The notes under the pieces were generated by a model that did no database searches, had not been told where the DNA came from, and saw nothing but the letters and a program-made list of their open reading frames with translations. Of a stretch of DNA of 23,128 nucleotides, positions 1-7,718 are shown piece after piece. The position numbers were made by a program, and so were the translations under genes. The number at the start of each line of letters is the position of its first letter. Position 1 is the stretch's first letter. This DNA is from DATKMS01 sp041497995 (lineage in GTDB: Bacteria; Desulfobacterota; Binatia; HRBIN30), in NCBI GenBank assembly GCA_041497995.1, contig JBGQHM010000067.1, positions 1 to 23,128 of the forward strand, read 5' to 3'.

Positions 1-34
1 AGCCAGCACACCAATGCGATGATAGGTGCACGCA

Positions 35-1675
35 TCATTTCAAGAGCAGCTTCCCGCGGTCGAGCGTATGGCCGGCACCGACCTTGCGCAGCTCGCGGTT
101 CAGCTCGTAACCCGGCGTGCTGTCGAAGGGCACCGACTTGATGCGATAGAACTGCATCGGCTCTGGCGCGTATTTCGCCTCGTACAGGGGCACGTTCGCA
201 AGGGTCTCGGCTTCGTCCGCCTTCTTGCCAACGTATCGGCACACAGGCACCTGTTTGAGGCTGGCGTGGCCAACCTCTGCCATGCTGATGTTGTCGCCAT
301 ACAGCCAGTGATAGAAGGGCGCGCGACGATTGGTCACGTACGAACGAATCGGTGTGTGGTCGCGGTTCTTGTACGCGAGGTAGTATTGCACGCCCATTAC
401 CTGGGGCGAGCCATCACCCTGGATGTCGAAGACGTCGTAGCACTGCGGCAAGCTGCGGAACGTCGCGATGCGTTCGAGAATGTTGGATTCGCTGGGCACG
501 ATCTGTCGCAGCTCAGTCATGTGCCCCGACCCCAGCCGCGTGCAGCCGTGCGACGTGGGGCCGCGGCTGATGATCCAGAGATTCTGGTACGCCTTCTTGG
601 TGTCGCGCTCACCCATCACTTTGCGCCACGCGCTCGGTAGGAACGGAGTCTCCCCGAGTCCGCAGCGCACTCCGGCGTTGTGGAAGGCGTTGTACTCGAT
701 GCCGCCGGCATGCTGGTACGGCAGCATGGTGATGAAGCCGTAGCCCGGGTTGGGCGACAGATAGTCCACCATGCCGGTAATCCCGCGTCCCTCAGTGCGG
801 CGGATCAGCGGCCAGATACCGGTGACGCCGAAGTTCGGGAGCAGCTCGCCGTTGTACGTCGTCGTCCCGTCGATCGTTCCCGCAGGGTAGATGGCCGTGA
901 GCTCGGCGGCCTCTACGAATCCATCACGGACGCGATAGCGGCCCGCGGTGGCACGATCGAGAAACGCCAGAGCCTGCTCGCGAAACGCCGGCGCGTCAGG
1001 CTTCTCGGTGTGCGCCAACTCGACCGCGCGGGACAGTGAGGATGCGAGCTCCGGGCTCAGCTGGTACAGGTTCACGCGCCCGGGCAGGATGGCGTTGGCA
1101 GCGTCGAGCTGCTGTGCGGTCGACGCCACGTCGGCCGCGCTCACACCGGCGAGCCGCGCGTGCCAGCGCTGCAGCAACCCCTCGACCGGAATCTTGATAC
1201 GGAAAACACGTTCGGGATTGAGAGCACTCATGATGTCGAGGCTCTTCTGGCGATAGGCGTCGGGCCCGCGGCTGTCGCGGCTTTTCACCGCATCTGCCAC
1301 GCCCGCTTGATCGAGCTTCTCGACGAAGCGCTCGTACGCCTTGTTGGTGGTGAGCTCGATCACCTTGACGTCGATGAGCTCCTGGTATGTTTTCCGCCGC
1401 GCCACCAGATCGTCAAGATACGCATCGAGCTCTGGGTCGCCGAGCACGACGGTGACGCGCACCTGGTTGCCACGCGACAAGCGGATGTGCACGCGCTGCG
1501 GGTCCTGAGTGCGCGGCGCGAAGCCGGTATAGAAGGACGGCTCGTACCAATAGAAGTAGACGCCCTGGGGGGGCTCGCTGCCGTCCCACGTCGTATCACT
1601 GGCATCCAGTGCAGCGAAGGCGGTGGAGCCTCCCAGAAGGAGGAGAGCGGCGAGCAGTGTCCGGGTGCCGTTCAT
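35..1675 (-). CDS. Secreted L,D-transpeptidase-like (YkuD/SHGC) protein
   Basis: 546 residues. The N-terminus MNGTRTLLAALLLLGGSTAFA reads as a Sec signal peptide, so the protein should be exported. The motif ISRGPTSHGCTRL (His376, Cys378) matches the active site of L,D-transpeptidases, which form 3-3 peptidoglycan cross-links or attach proteins to peptidoglycan through a catalytic Cys. An upstream His332 in YNAFHNAG could be the second conserved His, but about 43 residues separate the two instead of the usual 14-17, and about 168 residues follow the Cys. It is therefore a divergent member of the fold and the exact reaction is unknown. The ATG at 1675 is chosen because it starts the signal peptide and overlaps the stop of the upstream gene (ATGA), implying translational coupling; an in-frame ATG at 1792 would only add residues encoded inside the neighbour. 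Confidence 0.75.
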   Translation of the reverse strand: MNGTRTLLAALLLLGGSTAFAALDASDTTWDGSEPPQGVYFYWYEPSFYTGFAPRTQDPQRVHIRLSRGNQVRVTVVLGDPELDAYLDDLVARRKTYQELIDVKVIELTTNKAYERFVEKLDQAGVADAVKSRDSRGPDAYRQKSLDIMSALNPERVFRIKIPVEGLLQRWHARLAGVSAADVASTAQQLDAANAILPGRVNLYQLSPELASSLSRAVELAHTEKPDAPAFREQALAFLDRATAGRYRVRDGFVEAAELTAIYPAGTIDGTTTYNGELLPNFGVTGIWPLIRRTEGRGITGMVDYLSPNPGYGFITMLPYQHAGGIEYNAFHNAGVRCGLGETPFLPSAWRKVMGERDTKKAYQNLWIISRGPTSHGCTRLGSGHMTELRQIVPSESNILERIATFRSLPQCYDVFDIQGDGSPQVMGVQYYLAYKNRDHTPIRSYVTNRRAPFYHWLYGDNISMAEVGHASLKQVPVCRYVGKKADEAETLANVPLYEAKYAPEPMQFYRIKSVPFDSTPGYELNRELRKVGAGHTLDRGKLLLK

Positions 1676-4600
1676 CGGATGATCTCGTCGAGTGACAGCA
1701 TGTCTGCCTTGTGGGCGCTCGCGTCTGGGCCCTCTAGCGGAGCAAGCGCTGGAATGTTCTTCAGCTCGTCGTTGCCCAGGAACGGCCGGCATTGGAAGAG
1801 CCAGAGCTTACCGTCTCTGAAGCCAAACTCAATATCCCAAGGCCGCGGCTTGCCGGCCGGATCGTGTACGGGTTCGAACTTCTGGGTGATCGTTTGCCCG
1901 GCTTCAGTGATCTGCTTCAGCTCATCGGGTTCGAGGACGGTGTCCTTGCCGGTCGACGGGACGATCGCGCTGCCACCGCTCGGCAGCAGCTGGTTCTTCC
2001 ATGGCGACTTGAAGAGCGACAACAACTGAACCCCATTCGAAGACCACAACAGTGTCTCGGCCGAGGTCCCGTCGACGGCGCCACCCACTCCCTCGCTGGT
2101 AGCGACGGTCATCTTGCTCATGTCACCCGTATCGATGTCTGCGGTCACCAGCACGCCGGATTTGTCGTTCGGTACGGCCTCGAGGATCACCACGGAGGAC
2201 AGGACCCAGAGTGGATCGTCGATCAGCGCTTGCCGCCACGAGAATGACCGAAATTCGAACGGCGACGCCCAGACCTCTTTGAGCCCATCGTAGATATCAT
2301 CGAGCGACTTGCGATTGAACACGGTGAGGTTGAGCCCGGCGCCGTTGAAGTTGTCGAGGTCTTCGACGTTCGTGTCGCTGCGCACGAAGCAGCCGACGGT
2401 TTGCGACGTGTCGTCGCTCTTCAAGAGCCCGTCGTGATCGAGGCCGTCACGGATGGCCTGTTTCAGCTCCGGAGAAAGCGGCGATTGGCGGATGGAGTGT
2501 CGAATGATGGCGAGGCGCGGAGTGATCCATGCTGCGAGCTGCTTCTCGCTCTTCTTGGCGGGGATCATCACGTCGAAGAACTCCTTGTACGTGCGTTCGA
2601 CGAAGTTCGGGAGCGGCTCGCCCGGCTTCGCAATGCCCAAGGTGCGCAGCGCGTCTGGGACCGCCACCTTGGCGTTGCGGTAGTGGTCGTAGTACGCGCC
2701 GAACGGCACGACGATGCCGCGTGCGACGTGATCGGGGAACAGGTGCTTCAGCTCGCCAAGGTAGGCGGCCTTTGGGCCGCAGAAACGGCCCGAGTCTTTG
2801 CGACGCACATCGATCAAGTCGATCGGCATGTTCTTGGTCAAGTCGATCTTGGCGCGATCGATATGCAGACGAGGCCCACCGCCGCCCAAGCCACCGTCCG
2901 ACCGGCGCGCCTGGTTGCGCGTGTATTCGTCGTAGACCGTGTGGTCTTGCAGCGTCATCGTCGAAGCGTCCTTGACGATGACCCGACCGCCGGGCGTGAC
3001 GATGAAGAAGACGAGCTGTCCGTCGTGGGGTGCGACCATCTGATAGGCACTGGGTCCAAGCACGACGTTGGGAATTCCGAGTGCGCGCGCCAGCAGCTGC
3101 ACGTGCGAGAGTACGTTGCCCTCGCCTTGTGTCAGGATGCCGGCGGCCGGGTCGAGGTCCGACGGTGTATCCGGGAGCGCGACGATCTCGTCCCTGGTAT
3201 ACGCGCCATCCTTCGGCGCGACCCGCAGCCGTCCGAGTGCGAGCCCGGGATTGAGAGCACGTACGTCGCGGTCGACCTCGGTGCCGAAGAGATCATGCTG
3301 CGTACGCTGCGGCCCGGCCGCATAGTCATCGAGACGCCGCGCGACCTGCGCGTAGAGGAGCAGTGGCGAGCTACGGAGGATGTCGTCTCGGATCGAAGCG
3401 ATTTGGGGAAGCAAAAGGGTCCACGGTCCCCACACCTCCGCGAACGCCAACACAGCGTTGCTCTGTGCCCACTCGACGGCGCGCTGCGCATCTTTCAGCT
3501 TCTCGGCGAAGTCCTGGCGGGGTTGTTTGGGGAGAGCCAGCAGGTCAAACAGCGCGCCCCGCGATGCCTCGCGCTCGCGGTCGTCCAGTAGACCGGTGCC
3601 ATAGGTCGCATCAGTGAGGGCGCCGAGGAACTGTAGATACTGCTGCACCGTGAGCCCCTTCCCGCTTTGCAGCAAGGCATTGCCGCGCTGCTGGATCACT
3701 CCGGCGGCTGTAATGCTGAGGTCGATGAGGCGTCGCTCGTCAGCCGGAGACAGTTTGCCTGTCGCCACCGTTTGCCGGTCGAGCACCATGATCTGCGCCA
3801 AGGAGACAATCGCGCCAACCGGGTCAGCGTTCGCCGCCGGAATCGCCGCAGACAGCTGGGCGCGCCGCGTCGCGTCTTGGATTTCGGCGACCTGCGTCGT
3901 GAGCGCGCTGTCGTCGAGCGACGTCAGCTTCTTGATCTCGGCGATCAGCTCGCCGATCTGAGCTCGCACCGGTCCAGGCGGCAGCGGCTCGCGAAACGCC
4001 TCGAGCTGCGGCACCAGCCCGGCGGAGATTTGGTTGTGGACGGCATCGCGTAACGGCTTGAACTTGGGATCGGCTTGCTGGATGCGCACCGACAGAGCGC
4101 GCACCTTCTCGATCTGGCCAAGATCGGCACGCACGAAGTAGCGCTTCTGCAGCTCGTACGCCAAGAGGAAGTCACGGTTGTCGTTGAACTCGGGTGCATG
4201 CAGATAGCGCTCGAAGAAGGTCGCCGACGCGGGCGTCTCGTACTCGGCGCCGGAGAGGCCACCGAACGCGCGGAGCTGACTCAGCTTGTGGCTCGGATTG
4301 GTATCAGTGAAGTACTTTTCGAGAATGTAGCCGCGCACCAGATCGTTGTGATCCGGGAAGCTGTCCCAGAGGGAGAGATCGCGCGAGAAGATGTTGCCGA
4401 TGTACATGCGCTGCTTCGCCAGCGCCTCCGCCCACGGCGCGCGGAAGGCGGCGCAGAACAGCGGGTCTTTGCATCCGGTGCTGATCTGGCCGGCGGCTCC
4501 TCGCACCGGGGTTTTCTTGCCATTGGGACAGACGCAGAAGTTCTCGGTGTAAGGCCCTTTGAGCTTCGAGGTGCACAGCGCGAAGTTGTCGCGCAGAGCC

Positions 4601-4704
4601 CTCTGGTCCTTCGCGTCTAACGCCAGCGGGCGGAAAGCCGTGGCCGGTGTCACTGCACCGATGAGCGCGATCACGGCAAATGCGATGGCAACACGCTTCT
4701 TCAA
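1672..4704 (-). CDS. Secreted PEP-synthase/glucan-water-dikinase-like protein
   Basis: 1010 residues from a TTG start, chosen because GGGAGG lies 6 nt upstream and the sequence then encodes the signal peptide LKKRVAIAFAVIALIGAVTPATA. The mature N-terminus has five Cys within about 50 residues (NFALC, FCVC, GCKDPLFC), as expected for disulfides outside the cytoplasm. A long helical region (~100-450) follows. A swivelling phosphohistidine domain comes next, with His534 in NVLSHVQLLARALGIPN aligning with the catalytic His of PEP synthase/PPDK. Last is a PEP/pyruvate-binding ATP-grasp domain with Lys645 (GPKAAYLGEL), Arg775 (VRSDTNVEDL), DIEF (957-960), Gln971 and Arg973 (LFQCRP). Mobile domain before ATP-binding domain is the order of plant glucan/phosphoglucan water dikinases, not of PpsA. 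Substrate unknown. It is the first gene of a two-gene operon with the L,D-transpeptidase-like gene. Confidence 0.75.
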   Translation of the reverse strand: MKKRVAIAFAVIALIGAVTPATAFRPLALDAKDQRALRDNFALCTSKLKGPYTENFCVCPNGKKTPVRGAAGQISTGCKDPLFCAAFRAPWAEALAKQRMYIGNIFSRDLSLWDSFPDHNDLVRGYILEKYFTDTNPSHKLSQLRAFGGLSGAEYETPASATFFERYLHAPEFNDNRDFLLAYELQKRYFVRADLGQIEKVRALSVRIQQADPKFKPLRDAVHNQISAGLVPQLEAFREPLPPGPVRAQIGELIAEIKKLTSLDDSALTTQVAEIQDATRRAQLSAAIPAANADPVGAIVSLAQIMVLDRQTVATGKLSPADERRLIDLSITAAGVIQQRGNALLQSGKGLTVQQYLQFLGALTDATYGTGLLDDREREASRGALFDLLALPKQPRQDFAEKLKDAQRAVEWAQSNAVLAFAEVWGPWTLLLPQIASIRDDILRSSPLLLYAQVARRLDDYAAGPQRTQHDLFGTEVDRDVRALNPGLALGRLRVAPKDGAYTRDEIVALPDTPSDLDPAAGILTQGEGNVLSHVQLLARALGIPNVVLGPSAYQMVAPHDGQLVFFIVTPGGRVIVKDASTMTLQDHTVYDEYTRNQARRSDGGLGGGGPRLHIDRAKIDLTKNMPIDLIDVRRKDSGRFCGPKAAYLGELKHLFPDHVARGIVVPFGAYYDHYRNAKVAVPDALRTLGIAKPGEPLPNFVERTYKEFFDVMIPAKKSEKQLAAWITPRLAIIRHSIRQSPLSPELKQAIRDGLDHDGLLKSDDTSQTVGCFVRSDTNVEDLDNFNGAGLNLTVFNRKSLDDIYDGLKEVWASPFEFRSFSWRQALIDDPLWVLSSVVILEAVPNDKSGVLVTADIDTGDMSKMTVATSEGVGGAVDGTSAETLLWSSNGVQLLSLFKSPWKNQLLPSGGSAIVPSTGKDTVLEPDELKQITEAGQTITQKFEPVHDPAGKPRPWDIEFGFRDGKLWLFQCRPFLGNDELKNIPALAPLEGPDASAHKADMLSLDEIIR

Positions 4705-4710
4705 GTTTCG

Positions 4711-4716
4711 CCTCCC
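4711..4716 (-). promoter_or_regulatory. Ribosome binding site deciding a TTG start
   Basis: On the minus strand GGGAGG lies 6 nt before the TTG at 4704. It moves the start 78 codons downstream of the first in-frame ATG (4938), whose extra N-terminal residues are Arg/Gln-rich, overlap the divergent gene and would bury the signal peptide. Confidence 0.7.
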
Positions 4717-4854
4717 TTGCACGGCACACAGGCGGTGGCGGGCCACAGCACCGCTGGCAGGCCACCGTAGCTGAGTTTTCCGCACGTGAGAACCGGGGTA
4801 CGTCACATTGCATGAGCGGTGTCCGTTTCCATGAGTTGTCGCTATTCTCTGGCT

Positions 4855-5868
4855 ATGACGCAGCGTCGTTGTGCCTGGAGTCCTCTGCTGCTGCTCCTTG
4901 GATTGCTGGCGACTCGTGCGGTGGCCGATCCGCCGCATGATGACGCGCGCGACTACCTCGCTTCGGTCCGCCCGTCGCCTGGGCTGCAGCAGTTCTTGGA
5001 TCAGACCGTGGACGCCTTGGCGGCGGCGGACCCCAAGCTGCGGCAGTCCGACGTGCGCGTCGCGCTACTCGATCTGAGTCACCGAGATGCGCCACTCCTG
5101 GCGCACCGCCACGGTGAGACACCGATCTATCCGGCGAGCGTGATCAAGTTCGTCTACCTGATGGCGGCGTACGCGTGGCAAGAAAACGGCACGCGACGCA
5201 TCGACTCGGAGATGGACGACTTGCTGCGGCTGATGATCCACAACAGCAGCAACCAGGCGACGCGCCAGGTGTTCGCTCGCCTGACCGGAACGGAGCCTGG
5301 ACCGGAGCTGCCCCCCGACGCGTACGCGGTATTTCGAGAGCGCAGGCTCGCCATCCAGCACTGGCTACAGACGTTGGGTATCACCGACCTCCACTGCGTG
5401 AATCCGACGTACGACGGTGACGGCGACCTCTTCGGCAGGGACAAGCAGTTCCTCTCTGATCGCGGCATCGCCGGCGGCCTGCCGAAGCGTGATGGCGAGT
5501 TCGCCAACCGCAACGCGATGACCGCCGTGGGAACCGCCCAGCTTCTGGCGCTGCTCGCCACCGATCGCGCCTTCTCGCCGGCAAGCTCCACGGCCGTACA
5601 GCTACGAATGCGGCGCGATGCCGCGGAGCAGCCCTATCTTGCCCACCGCATCGCCGGCGGTGCCGCGCGCTTGCCGGACCTCGAGGTGTATTCGAAGAGC
5701 GGTACCTGGGGCCCGATCTACGCCGATGCGGGTATCATCCGTCACGCCTCGGGACGGCAGCTGGTGCTCGTCGTATTCACCGAAGCGCACCCGCCCTACC
5801 GCGGCGACTTCATCGCCGATCTCGCCTACCGCTGTGCCGAGCACTTACTTGCGCCGAGTTCGAGATAG
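4855..5868 (+). CDS. Secreted SxxK serine hydrolase (class A beta-lactamase/PBP-like)
   Basis: 337 residues. The N-terminus MTQRRCAWSPLLLLLGLLATRAVA is a signal peptide, which is why the ATG at 4855 is preferred over in-frame ATGs at 4819 and 4831; none has a clear Shine-Dalgarno. The active-site series is present: Ser95-x-x-Lys98 (SVIK), Ser131-Ser132-Asn133 in place of SDN, and Lys281-Ser-Gly (KSGTWG). This is the beta-lactamase-2/transpeptidase fold, acting in the periplasm on beta-lactams or on peptidoglycan peptides. I see no ExxLN omega-loop motif, so beta-lactam hydrolysis is not indicated; a D,D-peptidase or esterase role is at least as likely. It is divergent from the dikinase/L,D-transpeptidase operon, with 150 bp between the start codons, suggesting a shared regulatory region and an envelope theme. 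Confidence 0.75.
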   Translation: MTQRRCAWSPLLLLLGLLATRAVADPPHDDARDYLASVRPSPGLQQFLDQTVDALAAADPKLRQSDVRVALLDLSHRDAPLLAHRHGETPIYPASVIKFVYLMAAYAWQENGTRRIDSEMDDLLRLMIHNSSNQATRQVFARLTGTEPGPELPPDAYAVFRERRLAIQHWLQTLGITDLHCVNPTYDGDGDLFGRDKQFLSDRGIAGGLPKRDGEFANRNAMTAVGTAQLLALLATDRAFSPASSTAVQLRMRRDAAEQPYLAHRIAGGAARLPDLEVYSKSGTWGPIYADAGIIRHASGRQLVLVVFTEAHPPYRGDFIADLAYRCAEHLLAPSSR

Positions 5869-5886
5869 TCCGCGGGCAGAAGGCGG

Positions 5887-6492
5887 TCAGGTCGCGCCAC
5901 CCACCTGGTGGTAGACGGCGATCAACCGCTCCATGCCGTCGGCAACGATCCGCGTCGCGGTCGGCTGGCGCTGCATCCATTGCTCGAGCAGCCCTTCATC
6001 CACCGGGTCCTGCACGTGCGTGGCGCATGCGCCCTTCGGCCACCTGTAGGGGACGCTAACGATTGCTGTACGCCCTGTGCGCAGGAGTTTCTGCGCGAAC
6101 GCCGACGGGGCCTCGAGGTGTTCCAGCACTTCCAGGCACAAGACGAGATCGAAGGTGGTGTCCGGTTCGTACGCCAGGAAGTCGGTCAGCACCGTCTCGA
6201 TGCCGCGGTGCCGGGGCGCATAGGAACGGTCCAGCGCAACCCGCCGTTCGAACCAGGGCAAGCGTTGCAATATTTCACTGACTCCGGTGCCGATGTCGAT
6301 CACCTGACCGCCGCTCGGAACGTGCATCTGCGCCAGTTGTACGACCTCGTCATAGTACTTGAAGGATCGGCGCGCCTCCGACGAATCCTCCATCGGCAAC
6401 CAGCGCTTGAGATAGCGCCACGATGGCTGCGTGATGCGGTGCAGAGCGGGAGAGGCATGCGCGATCCACCGCGCCAGCCGCTCAACGCGCAT
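5887..6492 (-). CDS. Class I SAM-dependent methyltransferase
   Basis: 201 residues. Motif I VIDIGTGVSEIL (about residues 67-78), an acidic residue ending the next strand (VALDRSYAPRHRG) and FDLVLCLEVLEHL (motif post-II/III, residues ~117-129) are typical of the methyltransferase-11/23 type Rossmann fold that binds S-adenosylmethionine. The C-terminal part (VSVPYRWPKGACATHVQDPV) resembles methyltransferases acting on small molecules or glycans, but no substrate can be deduced. There is no signal peptide, so it is cytoplasmic. It converges on the serine hydrolase, with only 18 bp between the stop codons. The start ATG at 6492 has only a weak GGGTG upstream. Confidence 0.8.
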   Translation of the reverse strand: MRVERLARWIAHASPALHRITQPSWRYLKRWLPMEDSSEARRSFKYYDEVVQLAQMHVPSGGQVIDIGTGVSEILQRLPWFERRVALDRSYAPRHRGIETVLTDFLAYEPDTTFDLVLCLEVLEHLEAPSAFAQKLLRTGRTAIVSVPYRWPKGACATHVQDPVDEGLLEQWMQRQPTATRIVADGMERLIAVYHQVGGAT

Positions 6493-6671
6493 GGCGCACC
6501 CAGGCTAGCAGCCCGCCCATTCGCAGCAACCGTCGGCCCTCGACCGTTTCATCAACGCACCTATAGCAGGCTCGTCACCTTGTGATACAGATAGCGTCGG
6601 CGAGCGGCTCGGAGGAAGCAAGGGCCTCAAATTCGTCGAGCAGTTACGTGGGGGGGCGTTGTGATTGGCAG

Positions 6672-6881
6672 TCATGTTCGCAGCAGCCGAATGGTCCGTT
6701 GCAAGTGCTTCTCATTCAACCACGCCTCCGAGCCGAGTATCGCGGGGCAGGTAATGAGCAACGCATCTGCAACGTGGTCATCGGAGTAGGCACCGAGATC
6801 AATCCCGTTGGACGCGAATTGTCCCCGGATGAAGCTTATGGACGCCAACACCATGGCACGCCGTTCGTCGTCAAAGTGCAT
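6672..6881 (-). CDS. Small hypothetical protein or gene remnant
   Basis: 69 residues, beginning MHFDDERRAMVLASISF and ending QRTIRLLRT. The composition is balanced and protein-like (hydrophobic and charged residues alternate, with SDDHVADALLITCPAIL). A GGAG lies about 10 nt before the ATG, which is weak support. An in-frame TGA lies shortly upstream, so it cannot be extended. I recognise no family. It may be the C-terminal end of a broken gene, since another protein-like stretch lies upstream in a different frame, or it may be chance. Confidence 0.3.
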   Translation of the reverse strand: MHFDDERRAMVLASISFIRGQFASNGIDLGAYSDDHVADALLITCPAILGSEAWLNEKHLQRTIRLLRT

Positions 6882-7176
6882 CCTGCTACTGCTCCAACAG
6901 TGGCACGTTGGCTGTCAATACGATTCTTTCCACGGCGAACGCCCAACGGCCCCTGGACGCTGGGCGAGGCCTGTTCGAGCGTATACGACCCTTCGCCGTG
7001 CACTAGGAGGTGCCGGAGATAACCGTCGTCTACCTCGCAGGAGGAAGTTCAGAGACGGGCGGCTAGATCAAGCAAGTCTTGCTTCCCATCTACCCTCGTG
7101 CGAGGAAACTGCTATTGTGCCCACGAAAGGTATGGACGCTTCATTGTCGCAGATACCGGATGAAGGTGGCGAACGG

Positions 7177-7201
7177 GTGGGCCGTAGCCGTCGCTACCCA
7201 C
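7177..7201 (+). promoter_or_regulatory. Bulged hairpin upstream of the RHH gene
   Basis: GTGGG-(CCG)-TAGC, loop CGTC, then GCTA-CCCAC forms a 9-bp stem with a 3-nt bulge. It ends 40 bp before the start codon and could be an operator for autoregulation by the ribbon-helix-helix protein or a leader structure. The assignment is inference. Confidence 0.3.
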
Positions 7202-7240
7202 ACCTGATGGTATTCTATTTCAGTCAAAGGAGGTGAAGAT

Positions 7241-7579
7241 ATGAGCAACCCAAGTCTCCGGTTGGACGATCTAGTTACTCGTGGGCAGCAGGGCCGCGAG
7301 GAATCCAAGCTGATGAACGTGAAGGTTCCTGAGAAAGTGCTGGTACGGCTTGCCGGTGTAGCTGCCAAGCTTGGTACCTCAAAGACCGAGGTGGTGGTCG
7401 CCATTCTCAACGAGGGTCTCGATACCGCCGAGCGGGAACTGCGGGGGTGGAAGGCACCGCCCAAGCCAGTGGTGCCCAAGGAGCGGCGCTGTAAGGTGAA
7501 GGGCTGTGAGCGCGAGAAGGTCGCCAAGGGGATCTGCGCGACACACTATCAGGCACAACGCCGCGCCGCCTCCATGTAG
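7241..7579 (+). CDS. Ribbon-helix-helix protein with C-terminal Cys3His zinc-binding motif
   Basis: 112 residues. The start is fixed by a near-perfect Shine-Dalgarno AAAGGAGGTGA (7226-7236) 4 nt before the ATG. Residues ~25-62 (LMNVKVPEKVLVRLAGVA, then KLGTSKTEVVVAILNEGL) have the strand-helix-helix pattern of MetJ/Arc-type DNA-binding proteins. A Pro/Lys-rich linker (70-82) leads to Cys84-x4-Cys89-x9-Cys99-x2-His102 within RRCKVKGC and GICATHYQ, a likely zinc-binding treble-clef-like element of the kind seen in phage and HNH-associated proteins. It probably acts as a small DNA-binding regulator; the target is unknown. It stands alone, followed by a strong hairpin and flanked by the gene-poor stretch, which could mean recent acquisition. 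Confidence 0.7.
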   Translation: MSNPSLRLDDLVTRGQQGREESKLMNVKVPEKVLVRLAGVAAKLGTSKTEVVVAILNEGLDTAERELRGWKAPPKPVVPKERRCKVKGCEREKVAKGICATHYQAQRRAASM

Positions 7580-7590
7580 ACAGTACTCCA

Positions 7591-7623
7591 CCAGCACTGA
7601 ACGAAGGTCTCGTTCAGTGCTGG
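7591..7623 (+). terminator. Perfect 14-bp hairpin after the RHH gene
   Basis: CCAGCACTGAACGA (7591-7604), loop AGGTC, and TCGTTCAGTGCTGG (7610-7623) form an uninterrupted 14-bp stem starting 12 bp after the stop codon. No T tract follows, so it may be a factor-assisted terminator, an mRNA 3' stabiliser or a protein-binding dyad. Confidence 0.6.
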
Positions 7624-7626
7624 ATA

Positions 7627-7652
7627 CCTACCGCAAGCTGGACAGCGGTAGG
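7627..7652 (+). repeat. Second hairpin, 8-bp perfect stem
   Basis: CCTACCGC (7627-7634) and GCGGTAGG (7645-7652) pair around a 10-nt loop, only 3 nt after the previous hairpin. TAGG-AACG-CCTA at 7649-7660 is a competing small hairpin. Together they form a compact structured element in the convergent gap between the RHH gene and the Bax-inhibitor-like gene. Confidence 0.45.
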
Positions 7653-7718
7653 AACGCCTACGTTTCGGTGGTGGGGAGGTTTGTCTCTACGACTTGCTCT
7701 GGCGCGACGACGCGTCAA

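Larger units (their letters stand above)
6493..7240. other. 748-bp gene-poor stretch
   Basis: No convincing long gene is present on either strand. By eye the base composition is slightly less GC-rich than in the neighbours. It contains one doubtful minus-strand ORF (6672-6881). A second short protein-like minus-strand stretch (about 7053-7155, including PFVGTIAVSS and WEADLLDLAARL) ends at a stop. This pattern could be a decayed gene. A hairpin and the ribosome binding site of the next gene occupy 7177-7236. Confidence 0.5.

Noticed and set aside
2401..3591. 396-codon open frame on the plus strand
   Set aside because: It is antisense to the dikinase-like gene, whose signal peptide and catalytic motifs are clear; the plus-strand product is Arg/Val-rich and shows no domain pattern.
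4819..4854. Longer start for the SxxK hydrolase
   Set aside because: The extra residues put a polar stretch before a good signal peptide, and no ribosome binding site supports them. A leaderless or weakly initiated ATG at 4855 fits better.
6913..6918. Minus-strand TTGACA as a -35 box for the small ORF at 6672-6881
   Set aside because: At 17-18 bp spacing there is no TATAAT-like hexamer (GGAGCA instead), so a promoter is not supported.
7141..7527. 128-codon minus-strand frame
   Set aside because: It is antisense to the RHH gene, which has a near-perfect ribosome binding site and a recognisable domain; the minus-strand product is Ser/Thr/Arg-rich with no pattern.
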